Shown: positions 45,995 through 58,058 of the stretch, piece after piece
Position numbering within the stretch: position 1 is the stretch's first letter
How the letters are laid out: each line of letters begins with the position of its first letter
Origin: JBGPGW01 sp046349515
GTDB lineage: Bacteria > Pseudomonadota > Alphaproteobacteria > CADEGL01
Direction of reading: 5' to 3'
Assembly: GCA_046349515.1 (NCBI GenBank)
Contig: JAXMCE010000002.1
Span: 1 to 64,000 of the forward strand
DNA: 64,000 nt
The notes under the pieces: model-generated
What the model was told of the DNA's origin: nothing
Databases searched by the model: none
Seen by the model: only the letters and a program-made list of their open reading frames with translations
Program-made: the position numbers and the translations under genes

Positions 45995-46483
45995 ATGAAC
46001 GACCGGCGAGGACGCGGCCCCAAGGCGCTCGGTGCCGTGCTGCCGGAGCTTGCGCGGAAGTCGCTCCGCCGGGGCGGGGCCACCTTGGCGCGCCTCGTCG
46101 CCGATTGGCCGACGATCGTCGGCGAGACGCTGGCGCCCTACTGCGTGCCGCGCCGGCTCGTCGACCGCGATCAGGAAAACGAGGCCGCGACGCTCGTGCT
46201 CGGTGCCCATGGCCCGATCGCGCTCGAGCTTCAGCACCTGGAGCCCGTGCTCATCGAGCGGATCAACGCCCACCTTGGCTACGGTGCGATCAAGCGGATC
46301 CGCCTTGTCCAGGATGCGCCGCGCCAGGGGCCAAGCCGGGCAAAGCCACCGGCACGGCCGAGCGAGGGACCTGCCCAGCCCCTTCCCGATGTCGGGGCCG
46401 TCGAGGACAGCGAGCTTCGCGCGGCCCTGGCGCGCCTCGGCCAGGCGGTGGCCGCGCGCGCCGAGTCCCCGTCGAAGGGTTGA
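45995..46483 (+). CDS. DUF721/DciA-family protein
   Basis: A 162-residue DUF721 protein. The N-terminal conserved part (about 12-100) shows LARKSLRRGGATLARLVADWPTI and the C-terminal tail is low-complexity. DciA members load the replicative helicase in bacteria that lack DnaC. Whether this one does is inference. It stands between mutY and the DsbA-like gene, as in related genomes. Confidence 0.8.
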   Translation: MNDRRGRGPKALGAVLPELARKSLRRGGATLARLVADWPTIVGETLAPYCVPRRLVDRDQENEAATLVLGAHGPIALELQHLEPVLIERINAHLGYGAIKRIRLVQDAPRQGPSRAKPPARPSEGPAQPLPDVGAVEDSELRAALARLGQAVAARAESPSKG

Positions 46484-46530
46484 GGCCGAATCATGCGCAA
46501 GGCGCTCATTTCCGCCACTTTTCCGGGTTC

Positions 46531-46559
46531 TTGTAGAGGCTCGGGGGCGCCGATATACT
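46531..46559 (+). promoter_or_regulatory. sigma-70-type promoter of the DsbA-like gene
   Basis: TTGTAG (46531-46536) and TATACT (46554-46559) with a 17-bp spacer. Transcription would start near 46566, too close to the GTG at 46573 for a ribosome site there, which supports the TTG at 46591 as start codon. Confidence 0.55.
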
Positions 46560-46590
46560 CGCCCCATATCTTGTGGATCGGAGTCTGGTT

Positions 46591-47199
46591 TTGAGGACTT
46601 CCCTACTACGGTTAGTCGCAGTCCTGTGCTTCGCCCTGGCCCTGGTAGGCCTGGCGCAGGCGGCCCCTCTTTCCCTCGAGGAGGCCATGGCCGACCGCGT
46701 GATCGGCAAGCCCGAGGCCCCCGTCACCATCATCGAGTATGCCTCCCTGACCTGCCCCCACTGCGCCGCCTTCCACCGCGACACCCTGCCCAAGCTCAAG
46801 TCGCAGTACATCGAGACGGGCAAGATCAAGCTCATCTTCCGCGACTTCCCGCTCGACAGCCGCGCGACGGTCGCCGCCATGGTTGCGCGCTGCGCCCCCC
46901 GCGATCGCTATTTCAGCTTTGTCGACGCGCTCTTCCGCGGACAGGACCAGTGGGCGCGCTCCGACGACCCGATGAAGGCGCTGGCCCAGATCGCACGACT
47001 CGGCGGCATGACCGAAGCCGATTTCGAGGCGTGCACCAAGAACGAGGCTCTGTTCCAGGCCGTGCGCAAGGAACGCGCCGATGCCGAGAGTCAGTTCGGC
47101 GTCAACGCGACGCCCAGCTTCATCATCAACGGCAAGAAAGCCGACAATGTCTTCTCCTTCGAGAGCTTTGAGAAAGCCTTGAAGCCTCTCGTGAAGTAA
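46591..47199 (+). CDS. DsbA-family thiol:disulfide protein, exported
   Basis: A 202-residue thioredoxin-fold protein for the periplasm. Signal peptide LLRLVAVLCFALALVGLAQA, then a DsbA/DsbG-like domain with redox motif C55-P-H-C58 (YASLTCPHCAAF) and the cis-proline region VNATPSFIING. It would oxidise or isomerise disulfides in exported proteins. The start is TTG at 46591, with GGAG eight bases upstream; a GTG at 46573 lacks one and lies nearly at the predicted transcript start. Next to smc. Confidence 0.88.
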   Translation: MRTSLLRLVAVLCFALALVGLAQAAPLSLEEAMADRVIGKPEAPVTIIEYASLTCPHCAAFHRDTLPKLKSQYIETGKIKLIFRDFPLDSRATVAAMVARCAPRDRYFSFVDALFRGQDQWARSDDPMKALAQIARLGGMTEADFEACTKNEALFQAVRKERADAESQFGVNATPSFIINGKKADNVFSFESFEKALKPLVK

Positions 47200-47230
47200 C
47201 CCTCGTCATCGTCTGCTCCGGAACCGTCTC

Positions 47231-50200
47231 TTGGTTCATTTCGCCAAACTTCGACTTGCCGGGTTCAAATCCTTCGTGGAGCCGAGCGAGCTCGTCATCG
47301 AACCCGGCCTCACGGGCGTCGTCGGCCCCAATGGCTGCGGCAAGTCGAACCTCGTCGACGCCTTGCGCTGGGTCATGGCCGAGAGCTCGGCCAAGGAAAT
47401 GCGCGGCGGCGAGATGGACGACGTCATCTTCGGCGGCACGGCGGACCGGCCGGCGCGCAACATCGCCGAAGTCTCGATCATTCTCGACAATGCGGACCGC
47501 ACGGCCCCGGCCGCGTTCAACGGTGACGAAGCGCTCGAAGTTACGCGCCGGATCGAGCGAGGCGAAGGCTCGCACTACCGGGTGAACGGCCGGGACGTCC
47601 GCGCCCGCGACGTGGCCCTTCTCTTCGCCGACGTGGCGAGCGGCGCGCGCTCGACCGCCATCGTGAGCCAGGGCCGCGTGGGCTCGCTTGTCGCGGCACG
47701 GCCGATCGACCGGCGCGCGCTCCTCGAGGAAGCGGCCGGCATCACCGGCCTCCACAACCGGCGGCACGAGGCGGAGCTGCGCCTGCGCGCGGCCGAGACG
47801 AATCTGCAACGCCTCGACGACGTGCTGGTGACGCTCGATTCCCAATTCGAAGGCCTGAAGAAGCAGGCGCGCCAGGCGAATCGCTATCGGAACCTGAGCG
47901 ATCACATCCGCCGCGCCGAAGCCATGCTGCTCTACCGGCGCTGGCGCGACGCGCGCGCGGCCGTCGAGGCCGCCCGCCAGCGCTTCGCCGAGGCCGATGC
48001 GCGGGTCGCGGACCTGACCGGCGTCGCCGCGCGGGCAGCAACGACCCAGGCCGAAGCCGCCCAGCGCCTGGCCCCACTCCGCCAGGCCGAGGCCGAGGCT
48101 GCAGCGGAACTCCACCGCCTGGCCGTCGCGCTCGACGGACTCGATGCCGAGGAAAGCCGCGTCCAGGCGGCCCAGGCCGAGCTCGTGGCGCGCCTCGATC
48201 AGATCGAAGCGGACAAATCGCGCGAGCGGACGCTCGAGTTGGATACGAAGGCCGCGCGCGAACGGCTTTCCGGCGAACGGAGCACCCTCACCGCGGCCCA
48301 GACCGACGAAGCCGAGCACGAGCGCGGCGCGCGCGACGAGGTCCAGGCGGCGACGACCGATGCGGAAGCGGTCGAAAGCGAGCTCGCGGCGCTCACCGCC
48401 GCGATCGCCCAGACCGAAGCGCGCCGCGCCGAACTCACCCAGCGCCGGACCGACAGCCGCGAGCGGATCGAGCGGCTGAGCACCCTTCTTCGCGACATGG
48501 CGAACGAGATCGCCTCGATCCGTGCGAGTGCCGTGGCCGATCAGGACCTCGCGAGCGCCTCGGTCGCGCGCGAGCGGGCGCGGGTCGACCTCGAGGCGGC
48601 TCAAGCGCGGGTCGGCGAGGCCGACGCGGCACGGACAGAGGCCGAGGAGGCGGAGCACGCCGCGCGCGAGGCCTTGCGGGAGGTCGAAGCGGCGGTCGCC
48701 AAGCTGCGTGCGGAGGAGCGCGCGCTCGCCGAGCTGCTCAAGGCGAGCGAAAGCGACATGTGGCCGCCCATTATCGATCGCATCACGGTCGAGGCCGGCT
48801 ACGAGGCGGCGCTCGGCGCGGCCCTGGGCGATGACCTCGCCGCGCCGGCGGATGAGGGAGCCCCCGTCCATTGGCGAAGCCTTCCGCCTTACGATCAGCC
48901 GGCGGCCCTGCCGGAGGGCGTCGTCGCTTTGAGCCAGCATGTGCGAGCGCCCGAGACCCTGGCGCGCCGGCTCTCCCAAGTCGGCTTCGTCGAGACGGCA
49001 GCGGACGGCATGGCGCGTGCTGCACAGTTGGCGCCCGGTCAAAGGCTCGTCTCGCGCGATGGCGCTCTCTGGCGCTGGGACGGCTTCACCGTCCGGGCCG
49101 GCGCCAGCACGACGGCCGCGACCCGTCTCGCCCAGCGCAATCGCCTGACGTCACTCCGCCCGGCGCTCGAAGCAGCCGAACGCGAACTCAAGGACGCCCA
49201 GGCCACCCACGACCGGGCCCGCGAGACGAGCCAAGCCGCGGCGCGGTCCGCGCGCGAGGCGCAGGACGCGGCGCAGCGCCGCCTTGCCCAACTTGACGAA
49301 GCGCGCGAGCACCACGCGGCACTTGCCCAACGCTCCTCCGCCGACGCTTCGCGCCTCTCGATGCTCGAAGCCAATGCCGCGCGCAGCGAGCGAGAGCGCG
49401 AGGAGGCCGAAGCGAAGCTCGCGGATGCCGAACAAGGACTCGCGTCCCTCGCGGACGGCACATCGAGCCAGGCGTCCCTCGAGCGCCTTCGCGCCAGTCT
49501 CGCGGAGAAGCGGGCCTCGCTCGCCGAACGGCAGAGCCGGCTCGACCGTTTCATCCGCGAGGCCGAGGTGCGCAAGCACCGGCTCGAGGACATCGCCAAG
49601 GAAGACGATTTCTGGCGCGAGCGCTCCGAGGCGGCGGCGCGGCAACTGGCGTCGCTCGACGAGCGCGCGGCCACCGCGCAAGCCGAGCAGGCGCGGCTGG
49701 CCGAACGCCCTGCCGAGATCGCCACTCAAAGAAACGCTCTCTCAGACCGGATCGCGGTCGCGGAAGCCAAGCGCAGGGAGGCCGCCGACGCCCTGCTGAA
49801 CGCCGAGGGACACCTCGCCGAGGCCGACAAGCAGCTGAAATCGGCGGAGCAGGCGCTGGGCGAGGCGCGCGAGGATCGCGTGCGGTCGGAAGCCGCGGTC
49901 GAGCAGGCCGAACAGGCCAGCACCAACATCGCCGAGCGAATCGCGGAGCGCCTGGATTGCGCGCCGGAGGCGGCCCTCGAGGTCGCAGGCGTCAAGGACG
50001 AGACGGAGCTTGCGGACCTCGCCCATCTCGAAGGGCGGCTCGACCGGCTTCACCGCGAGCGCGACAACATGGGAGCCGTCAACCTCCGCGCCGAGCAGGA
50101 AGCGGCCGAGCTCGGCGAGAAGATCACGGCCCTCCGCGGCGAACGCGAAGACCTTCTTGCCGCGATCGCGCGCCTGCGCGACGGCATTGCCGAACTCAAT

Positions 50201-50695
50201 CGCGAAGGCCGCCAGCGTCTCCTGGCCTCTTTCGAGGCGGTGAACGAGCATTTCCAGACTCTGTTCACGCGCCTCTTCGGCGGCGGCCGGGCGCGCCTGA
50301 TGCTGACGGACATGGAAAACCCGCTCGAGGCCGGCCTCGAGATCATGGCAAGCCCGCCGGGCAAGCGCCTTCAGGTCCTCTCGCTGCTCTCGGGCGGCGA
50401 GCGCGCGCTCACCGCCTTGGCGCTGCTCTTCGCGGTGTTCATGTCGAACCCGGCGCCGATCTGCGTCCTCGACGAAGTCGATGCGCCGCTCGATGATGCG
50501 AACGTCGACCGGATCTGCACGCTGCTCGAGGAAATCGCCCACCATTCCTCGACCCGGTTCCTCGTCATCACCCACCACCGCATGACCATGGCCCGCATGG
50601 ACAGGCTGTTCGGCGTGACCATGCCCGAGGCCGGCGTCTCCCAGCTCGTCTCGGTCGATTTGGCCCGCGCGGAGCGCCTTCGCGCGACGGCCTGA
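47231..50695 (+). CDS. smc: chromosome segregation protein SMC
   Basis: A 1154-residue SMC ATPase that compacts and aligns chromosomes. Walker A VGPNGCGKSN at 31-40; a long coiled coil (about 165-500); a globular hinge (about 505-640); a second coiled coil (about 645-1000); then the ABC signature LSGGE (about 1053) and Walker B ICVLDEVDAP (about 1077). The start is a TTG at 47231, giving the normal N-terminus MVHFAKLRLAGFKSF. The scpA and scpB partners are not in the window. Normal length. Confidence 0.96.
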   Translation: MVHFAKLRLAGFKSFVEPSELVIEPGLTGVVGPNGCGKSNLVDALRWVMAESSAKEMRGGEMDDVIFGGTADRPARNIAEVSIILDNADRTAPAAFNGDEALEVTRRIERGEGSHYRVNGRDVRARDVALLFADVASGARSTAIVSQGRVGSLVAARPIDRRALLEEAAGITGLHNRRHEAELRLRAAETNLQRLDDVLVTLDSQFEGLKKQARQANRYRNLSDHIRRAEAMLLYRRWRDARAAVEAARQRFAEADARVADLTGVAARAATTQAEAAQRLAPLRQAEAEAAAELHRLAVALDGLDAEESRVQAAQAELVARLDQIEADKSRERTLELDTKAARERLSGERSTLTAAQTDEAEHERGARDEVQAATTDAEAVESELAALTAAIAQTEARRAELTQRRTDSRERIERLSTLLRDMANEIASIRASAVADQDLASASVARERARVDLEAAQARVGEADAARTEAEEAEHAAREALREVEAAVAKLRAEERALAELLKASESDMWPPIIDRITVEAGYEAALGAALGDDLAAPADEGAPVHWRSLPPYDQPAALPEGVVALSQHVRAPETLARRLSQVGFVETAADGMARAAQLAPGQRLVSRDGALWRWDGFTVRAGASTTAATRLAQRNRLTSLRPALEAAERELKDAQATHDRARETSQAAARSAREAQDAAQRRLAQLDEAREHHAALAQRSSADASRLSMLEANAARSEREREEAEAKLADAEQGLASLADGTSSQASLERLRASLAEKRASLAERQSRLDRFIREAEVRKHRLEDIAKEDDFWRERSEAAARQLASLDERAATAQAEQARLAERPAEIATQRNALSDRIAVAEAKRREAADALLNAEGHLAEADKQLKSAEQALGEAREDRVRSEAAVEQAEQASTNIAERIAERLDCAPEAALEVAGVKDETELADLAHLEGRLDRLHRERDNMGAVNLRAEQEAAELGEKITALRGEREDLLAAIARLRDGIAELNREGRQRLLASFEAVNEHFQTLFTRLFGGGRARLMLTDMENPLEAGLEIMASPPGKRLQVLSLLSGGERALTALALLFAVFMSNPAPICVLDEVDAPLDDANVDRICTLLEEIAHHSSTRFLVITHHRMTMARMDRLFGVTMPEAGVSQLVSVDLARAERLRATA

Positions 50696-50745
50696 AGCCT
50701 TGTTTTCCGTGTGATGACAAGGATTTGCATCACCCGGCCCCATCC

Positions 50746-50774
50746 TTGACAGGATTTGGGGCAGTCCCTTAAGG
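50746..50774 (+). promoter_or_regulatory. candidate promoter of the atp operon
   Basis: TTGACA at 50746-50751 is a perfect -35 hexamer; TTAAGG at 50769-50774 (spacer 17) is a weaker -10. The pair lies about 60 bp upstream of the AtpI ATG, in the 139-bp gap after smc. Confidence 0.45.
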
Positions 50775-50834
50775 TCCGGCCGACTTGGCGCGGCCGCAAC
50801 CATCCGCAAGAGAGGGTCAAGCGGGCGTCGGGCG

Positions 50835-51179
50835 ATGGAGGAAGGCGGCTCCCCACCCTCACTGAAGGACATCGAGGATCGGCTGAGACAGGCCCGGGCC
50901 GAAAAACCGGGTGATGGTCGAAAAGCTGAGCCCTCGGCTGTTGGGCAAGCATTCCGAATCGCCGCCGAGTTGGTCTCGGGCCTCCTCGTCGGGCTCGCCA
51001 TCGGGTGGCTGCTCGACCGGTGGCTCGGCACGGGGCCCTGGCTGTTGATCCTGTTCTTTTTCCTGGGGGCGGCCGCCGGGATCCTCAATGTGTACCGCGC
51101 CGCCAGGGGGTATGGTCTCGCCGTCGGCTACAAGAAGCGCGATCGAGCGACGGACGAAGACGAAGAGGAGTTGAACTAG
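50835..51179 (+). CDS. atpI: ATP synthase protein I (AtpI/AtpZ)
   Basis: A 114-residue small membrane protein at the start of F0 operons, assisting c-ring assembly or Mg2+ uptake. Two hydrophobic helices (about 40-60 and 66-85) follow a basic, acidic N-terminus with LKDIEDRLRQARAEK. The C-terminus is charged (KKRDRATDEDEEELN). Followed after 4 bp by atpB. Confidence 0.9.
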   Translation: MEEGGSPPSLKDIEDRLRQARAEKPGDGRKAEPSAVGQAFRIAAELVSGLLVGLAIGWLLDRWLGTGPWLLILFFFLGAAAGILNVYRAARGYGLAVGYKKRDRATDEDEEELN

Positions 51180-51183
51180 CGCG

Positions 51184-51936
51184 ATGGCCGAAGCTGGCGG
51201 GCACAGCCCCCTCGAGCAATTCCACATCAAGAACCTCGTGCCGATCGACCTCGGCGGCGTCAACGCGTCGTTCACCAACTCCGCGGCCGTCATGGTCGTG
51301 GCCGTCGTCGTCATCAGCGTGTTCCTGATCATGGGCATGCGGCGGAGCGCGCTCGTGCCCGGGCGCTGGCAGTCGATGGCGGAGCTGTCCTACGAGTTCA
51401 TCGCCAACATGATCCGCGACAATGTGGGAAGCGAAGGGCGGCGCTATTTCCCGTTCATCTTCACGCTGTTCATGTTCATCCTGTTCGGCAACCTCCTCGG
51501 CCTCGTGCCGTACAGCTTCACCTTCACGAGCCACCTGGCCGTCACGGCCGCGCTCGCCATCGTCGTCATCCTCGGCGTCACGCTCGTCGGGCTCGGGCTC
51601 CACGGCCTCCACTTCTTCAGCTTCTTCGTGCCCAAGGGCGTGCCGGCCGTGATGCTGCCGCTCATGGTGCCGATCGAGATCATCTCCTACCTGTCGCGGC
51701 CGGTGAGTCTCGCGATCCGCTTGTTCGCGAACATGATGGCCGGGCACACGATGATGAAGGTCTTCGCGGGTTTCGTGATCACGCTGGGCGCCGCCACCTT
51801 CGGCATCGGCGGCCTGGCGCCGCTCGCCATGAACGTGGCGCTCACGGCGTTCGAGCTTCTCGTCGCGTTCCTGCAGGCCTATGTCTTCACCGTTCTCACC
51901 TGCCTCTATCTCAACGACGCGATCCATCTGCATTGA
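51184..51936 (+). CDS. atpB: F0F1 ATP synthase subunit a
   Basis: A 250-residue membrane subunit forming the proton half-channels. Segments NMIRDNVGSEGRRYFPFIF and SLAIRLFANMMAGH, the latter containing the essential arginine next to the c-ring carboxylate, mark it clearly. Five or six helices. Second gene in the F0 cluster. Confidence 0.97.
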   Translation: MAEAGGHSPLEQFHIKNLVPIDLGGVNASFTNSAAVMVVAVVVISVFLIMGMRRSALVPGRWQSMAELSYEFIANMIRDNVGSEGRRYFPFIFTLFMFILFGNLLGLVPYSFTFTSHLAVTAALAIVVILGVTLVGLGLHGLHFFSFFVPKGVPAVMLPLMVPIEIISYLSRPVSLAIRLFANMMAGHTMMKVFAGFVITLGAATFGIGGLAPLAMNVALTAFELLVAFLQAYVFTVLTCLYLNDAIHLH

Positions 51937-52002
51937 GGCCGTATCGAATCGAGGGCCAGCGCGTCCTCAACCGTCCAACACCAGAAAAGGGGACTTAGAC
52001 CA

Positions 52003-52227
52003 ATGGAAACAGAAGCCGCAAAGATGATCGGAGCCGGACTCGCGGTCATCGGACTGTCCGGCGTCGGCGCGGGCATCGGCAGCATCTTCGCCTCGCTGAT
52101 CGGCTCGATCGCCCGTAATCCCGCGGCACGCCCGCAGGTGTTCCCGCTGGGCATGCTGGGTTTCGCGCTCGTCGAAGCGGTCGCGCTCTACGCGCTGCTG
52201 ATCTCCTTCCTCATCCTGTTCACCTGA
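52003..52227 (+). CDS. atpE: F0F1 ATP synthase subunit c
   Basis: A 74-residue hairpin of two helices that forms the rotor ring. The proton-carrying carboxylate is E58 (ALVEAVALYALL), a glutamate as expected. The polar loop ARNPAARPQ contacts the F1 stalk. It sits between atpB and the b' gene. Confidence 0.97.
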   Translation: METEAAKMIGAGLAVIGLSGVGAGIGSIFASLIGSIARNPAARPQVFPLGMLGFALVEAVALYALLISFLILFT

Positions 52228-52268
52228 GCGCGGCGCGCGGACAAGGCGAGAGAGCGTAGGCCGCTGTC

Positions 52269-52763
52269 ATGCCCCAGCTCGACCCGGCGACGTTTCCCAC
52301 CCAGATCATCTGGCTGGCGATCACGTTCATCGTCCTCTTCCTCGTGATGTGGCGCGTGGCGCTGCCGCGCGTGGCGGCTGTGCTGGCGACGCGGCAGAGC
52401 CGGATCGACGACGATCTCGACAAGGCGACCAAGCTCAAGGACGAGGCCCAGGGAGTGCTGGCCGCCTACGAGAAGGCCATGGCGGAAGCTCGCGCCCAGG
52501 CGCAAGCCACAGTGCGCGACGCCGGCGCCGCGATCGCGGCCGAGGCGGCGAAGCGCCACGGCGAATTGGCCGAGCGCTTGGCCGAGCAAATCAAGAGCGC
52601 GGAAGATCGGATCGCCAACGCCAAGGCTCAGGCCGTCGCCAATATCGGCTCGATCGCGAGCGATGCCGTCCGCCACGCGGCCGCGCGCCTCGTCGGCACC
52701 GCGCCGGACGAGCGCGCCGTCAGCGACGCCGTCGCCGCAGCCATGAAATCACGGCAGCCGTAG
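52269..52763 (+). CDS. F0F1 ATP synthase subunit b'
   Basis: A 164-residue peripheral-stalk subunit with one N-terminal helix (FPTQIIWLAITFIVLFLVMW) and a long charged coiled coil. Two different b-type genes in tandem are normal in alphaproteobacteria and phototrophs; this is the b' form. The next gene starts 2 bp after its stop. Confidence 0.93.
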   Translation: MPQLDPATFPTQIIWLAITFIVLFLVMWRVALPRVAAVLATRQSRIDDDLDKATKLKDEAQGVLAAYEKAMAEARAQAQATVRDAGAAIAAEAAKRHGELAERLAEQIKSAEDRIANAKAQAVANIGSIASDAVRHAAARLVGTAPDERAVSDAVAAAMKSRQP

Positions 52764-52765
52764 CC

Positions 52766-53248
52766 ATGCTCCACGATCCAACATTTTGGGTCCTCGTCTC
52801 GTTCCTCGTCTTCATCGTGCTGGCGATCAAGCCGATGCGGAAGTCCGTGCTGTCCGCCCTCGATCAGCGGGCGGCGCGCATCAAGGCCCAGCTCGAGGAA
52901 GCGCAGAAGCTCCGCGAGGACGCCCAGAAGCTCCTCGCCGAGTACCAGCAAAAGCAGCGCCAAGCCATGGCGGACATCCAGGGGATCCTTGCCCACGCGC
53001 GCGAGGAAGCCGCCCGGCATCGGCGGCAGGGCGAGCAGGCGCTCGAAGCCTCACTCCAGCGCCGCGAGCGCCAGGCTCTCGACCGCATCGCCCAGGCCGA
53101 GACTCAAGCCTTGAACGACGTCCGCCAGGCGGCGGCCGACGTGGCCATCACCGCCACGCGCCAGCTGCTGCAATCCGCGCTCGATTCCTCGAAGCGAAGC
53201 GCCATGATTGACGCGGCGATCAAGGAACTCCCGCAGAAGATCCACTAG
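52766..53248 (+). CDS. atpF: F0F1 ATP synthase subunit b
   Basis: A 160-residue peripheral-stalk subunit: N-terminal helix FWVLVSFLVFIVLAI and coiled coil (LEEAQKLREDAQKLLAEYQQ). Pairs with b' as a heterodimer. Last F0 gene; the F1 genes are not in this window. The hairpin that follows probably ends the operon. Confidence 0.94.
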   Translation: MLHDPTFWVLVSFLVFIVLAIKPMRKSVLSALDQRAARIKAQLEEAQKLREDAQKLLAEYQQKQRQAMADIQGILAHAREEAARHRRQGEQALEASLQRRERQALDRIAQAETQALNDVRQAAADVAITATRQLLQSALDSSKRSAMIDAAIKELPQKIH

Positions 53249-53252
53249 GGCT

Positions 53253-53274
53253 CCGCCGGATCGGGCTCCGGCGG
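53253..53274. terminator. hairpin between atpF and gcvP
   Basis: Arms CCGCCGGA and TCCGGCGG (8 bp, perfect) flank TCGGGC in the 33-bp gap between the convergent atpF and gcvP stops. A likely shared terminator; no U-tract is present, so rho dependence or simple RNA protection cannot be excluded. Confidence 0.45.
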
Positions 53275-53281
53275 CCGGCCG

Positions 53282-56173
<2,892 letters not shown>

Positions 56174-56208
56174 GGCGGTACGCCCCTTTTCCGACGTGGT
56201 CCCGACGA

Positions 56209-56586
56209 TCAATGGAGGCTGTCAACGAGGGCCTTGTAGGCGGCCTCGTCCATGAGCTCTCCCAGCTCGCCCTTGTTCGACAGTTTGATCTTGAAGAACC
56301 AGGCGGCACCCGTCGGATCGGAGTTGATCAAAGCCGGATTGCCGGTGAGGGCCGCGTTCGACTCGACGACCTCGCCCGAAAGGGGCGCGTAGACCTCGCT
56401 CGCCGCCTTCACGGATTCGACGACGGCCGCCTGGCCGAGCTGGGTGACCTTCTTGCCGACCTCCGGCAGCTCGACATAGACGACGTCGCCCAACTGTTCC
56501 TGGGCGTAGTTGGTGATGCCGACCGTCGCGACGTCGCCCTCGATCACCACCCATTCGTGTTCCTTCGTGTATTTGCGCTCAGCCAT
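56209..56586 (-). CDS. gcvH: glycine cleavage system H protein
   Basis: A 125-residue carrier protein. The lipoylated lysine is K60 in VESVKAASEVYAP. It shuttles the aminomethyl group between GcvP, GcvT and the lipoamide dehydrogenase. The gene lies between gcvT and gcvP. Typical length. Confidence 0.97.
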   Translation of the reverse strand: MAERKYTKEHEWVVIEGDVATVGITNYAQEQLGDVVYVELPEVGKKVTQLGQAAVVESVKAASEVYAPLSGEVVESNAALTGNPALINSDPTGAAWFFKIKLSNKGELGELMDEAAYKALVDSLH

Positions 56587-56616
56587 CGCCCGTCCTTTCC
56601 CTCCCGAACGTTCGTC

Positions 56617-57732
56617 TCAACCCCTGTAATAACGCTGCGGCCAAAACGGCATCGCGGCGACCTTCGCCGGTCGCGGCGTGCCGCGGATGACAAGCTGGAT
56701 GTCCGTGTCCTTGGCCGCGTGCGATGCCTTCACGTAGCCCATGGCGATGGGCGCGCCCACGCTCGGCCCGAATCCACCGCTCGTCACCATGCCGAGTTCG
56801 TGCCCTGCCGAATCCGTGATCGCCGTGTGCTCGCGCGCGGGCGCCCGCCCCTCGGGCAGGATGCCCACGCGCTTGCGCGGCGCGCCCTCGCTCAGCTGGC
56901 GCTTGACCACATCGGCGCCGGGAAATCCGCCCTCCTCCCGCCGCCGCTTCTGGATGCTCCAGACGAGGCCGGCTTCGACTGGCGTCGTCGTCTCATCGAT
57001 GTCGTGGCCGTAGAGGCAAAGCCCGGCCTCGAGACGCAGCGAGTCGCGCGCGCCGAGTCCGATGGGCGCGACCTCCGGCTCCTTGAGCAATCGGCGCGCG
57101 ACACGCACCGCATCGGCCGAGGGCATGGAGATCTCGTAGCCGTCCTCGCCCGTATAGCCCGAGCGCGTCACGTAGCATGGTACGCGCTCGATCTCGATCG
57201 CGGCCCCGCTCATGAACGGCATGGTCCGGCACGGCGCCGAAAACCGACCCAGCACCGTGGCGGCCTCGGGCCCCTGGAGGGCCAGGAGCGCCCGGTCCGC
57301 GTGAACCTCGAGCGCGACGCGGCCGCCGATCGTGCGCCGGAGATGGGCGATGTCCTGCTCCTTGCATCCGGCATTGACCACGAGGAAGAGGTCGCTTCCC
57401 CGGTTCGTGACCATGAGATCGTCGAGAATGCCGCCCCGCTCGTTGGTGAACTGGGTGTAGCGCATGCGACCGAGAGCGAGCGTGCGAATATCGGCGGGAA
57501 CCAGCGATTCGAGCGCGGCCGCCGCCCCGTCACCTTGGAGCGTCACCTGCCCCATGTGCGAGACGTCGAACAAGCCCGCCCGTTCGCGCGTGTGCTTGTG
57601 CTCGGCCAGGATGCCTTGGGGATACTGGACCGGCATCTCGTACCCCGCGAAGGGCACGATCTTGGCTCCCAACTCGACGTGAAGATCGAACAGCGGTGTA
57701 CGCTTGGGCGCTTGGGGCGCGGGATCAGCCAC
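56617..57732 (-). CDS. gcvT: glycine cleavage system aminomethyltransferase (T protein)
   Basis: A 371-residue enzyme transferring the methylene unit to tetrahydrofolate and releasing ammonia. Conserved parts: GLFDVSHMGQ, the folate-site Asp region (QFTNERGGILDDLM) and SGYTGEDGYEI. First gene of gcvT-gcvH-gcvP, about 55 nt below the glycine riboswitch. Distantly related to the C-terminal domain of the dehydrogenase at 24.6-27.0 kb. Confidence 0.96.
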   Translation of the reverse strand: MADPAPQAPKRTPLFDLHVELGAKIVPFAGYEMPVQYPQGILAEHKHTRERAGLFDVSHMGQVTLQGDGAAAALESLVPADIRTLALGRMRYTQFTNERGGILDDLMVTNRGSDLFLVVNAGCKEQDIAHLRRTIGGRVALEVHADRALLALQGPEAATVLGRFSAPCRTMPFMSGAAIEIERVPCYVTRSGYTGEDGYEISMPSADAVRVARRLLKEPEVAPIGLGARDSLRLEAGLCLYGHDIDETTTPVEAGLVWSIQKRRREEGGFPGADVVKRQLSEGAPRKRVGILPEGRAPAREHTAITDSAGHELGMVTSGGFGPSVGAPIAMGYVKASHAAKDTDIQLVIRGTPRPAKVAAMPFWPQRYYRG

Positions 57733-57787
57733 TCGGCTCCTCCGACAGAGATCGCGATCCGGCCTGCCGCAACGGCCCGCCGAACCT

Positions 57788-57985
57788 CGCCCCCTCTGTC
57801 TTGGAACCTGAAAGATTCACCGCCCGATTGCCTATCGGCGCGGCTTACCTCTTCGGTGAGGCCCCGCGGCTGCGCGGCCTGCTTTCCAGAGTGTTTCCCC
57901 CTGCGGTCCTTCTGCCTGAGAGTTTCCGGGGCGGTTGCTCCTTCGGCGCCTACCCGAACGTGGGTCGATCTCTCCCGCAGGGTTC
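57788..57985 (-). promoter_or_regulatory. tandem glycine riboswitch
   Basis: Two glycine aptamers lie in the gcvT leader on the minus strand. Aptamer 1 (about 57905-57980): GCGCCGAAGGAGCAA near 57935-57949 and GGAAACTCTCAGGCAGAAGG near 57910-57929. Aptamer 2 (about 57790-57895): CACCGAAGAGGTAA near 57845-57858, ending CTTTCAGGTTCCAAGACAG near 57798-57816. Tandem aptamers bind glycine and usually switch on gcv expression. Only the leader-to-start distance and expression platform are unresolved. Confidence 0.93.
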
Positions 57986-58058
57986 CGCCGTGATCTGCGC
58001 GTCCACGCATCCACGGCGCGGCTAGCCTAGTCCCTCGGCCCCGAATGTCAACCGCGGC

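Noticed and set aside
47126..49042. Minus-strand frame antisense to smc
   Set aside because: Shadow of a long, coiled-coil gene in high-G+C sequence.
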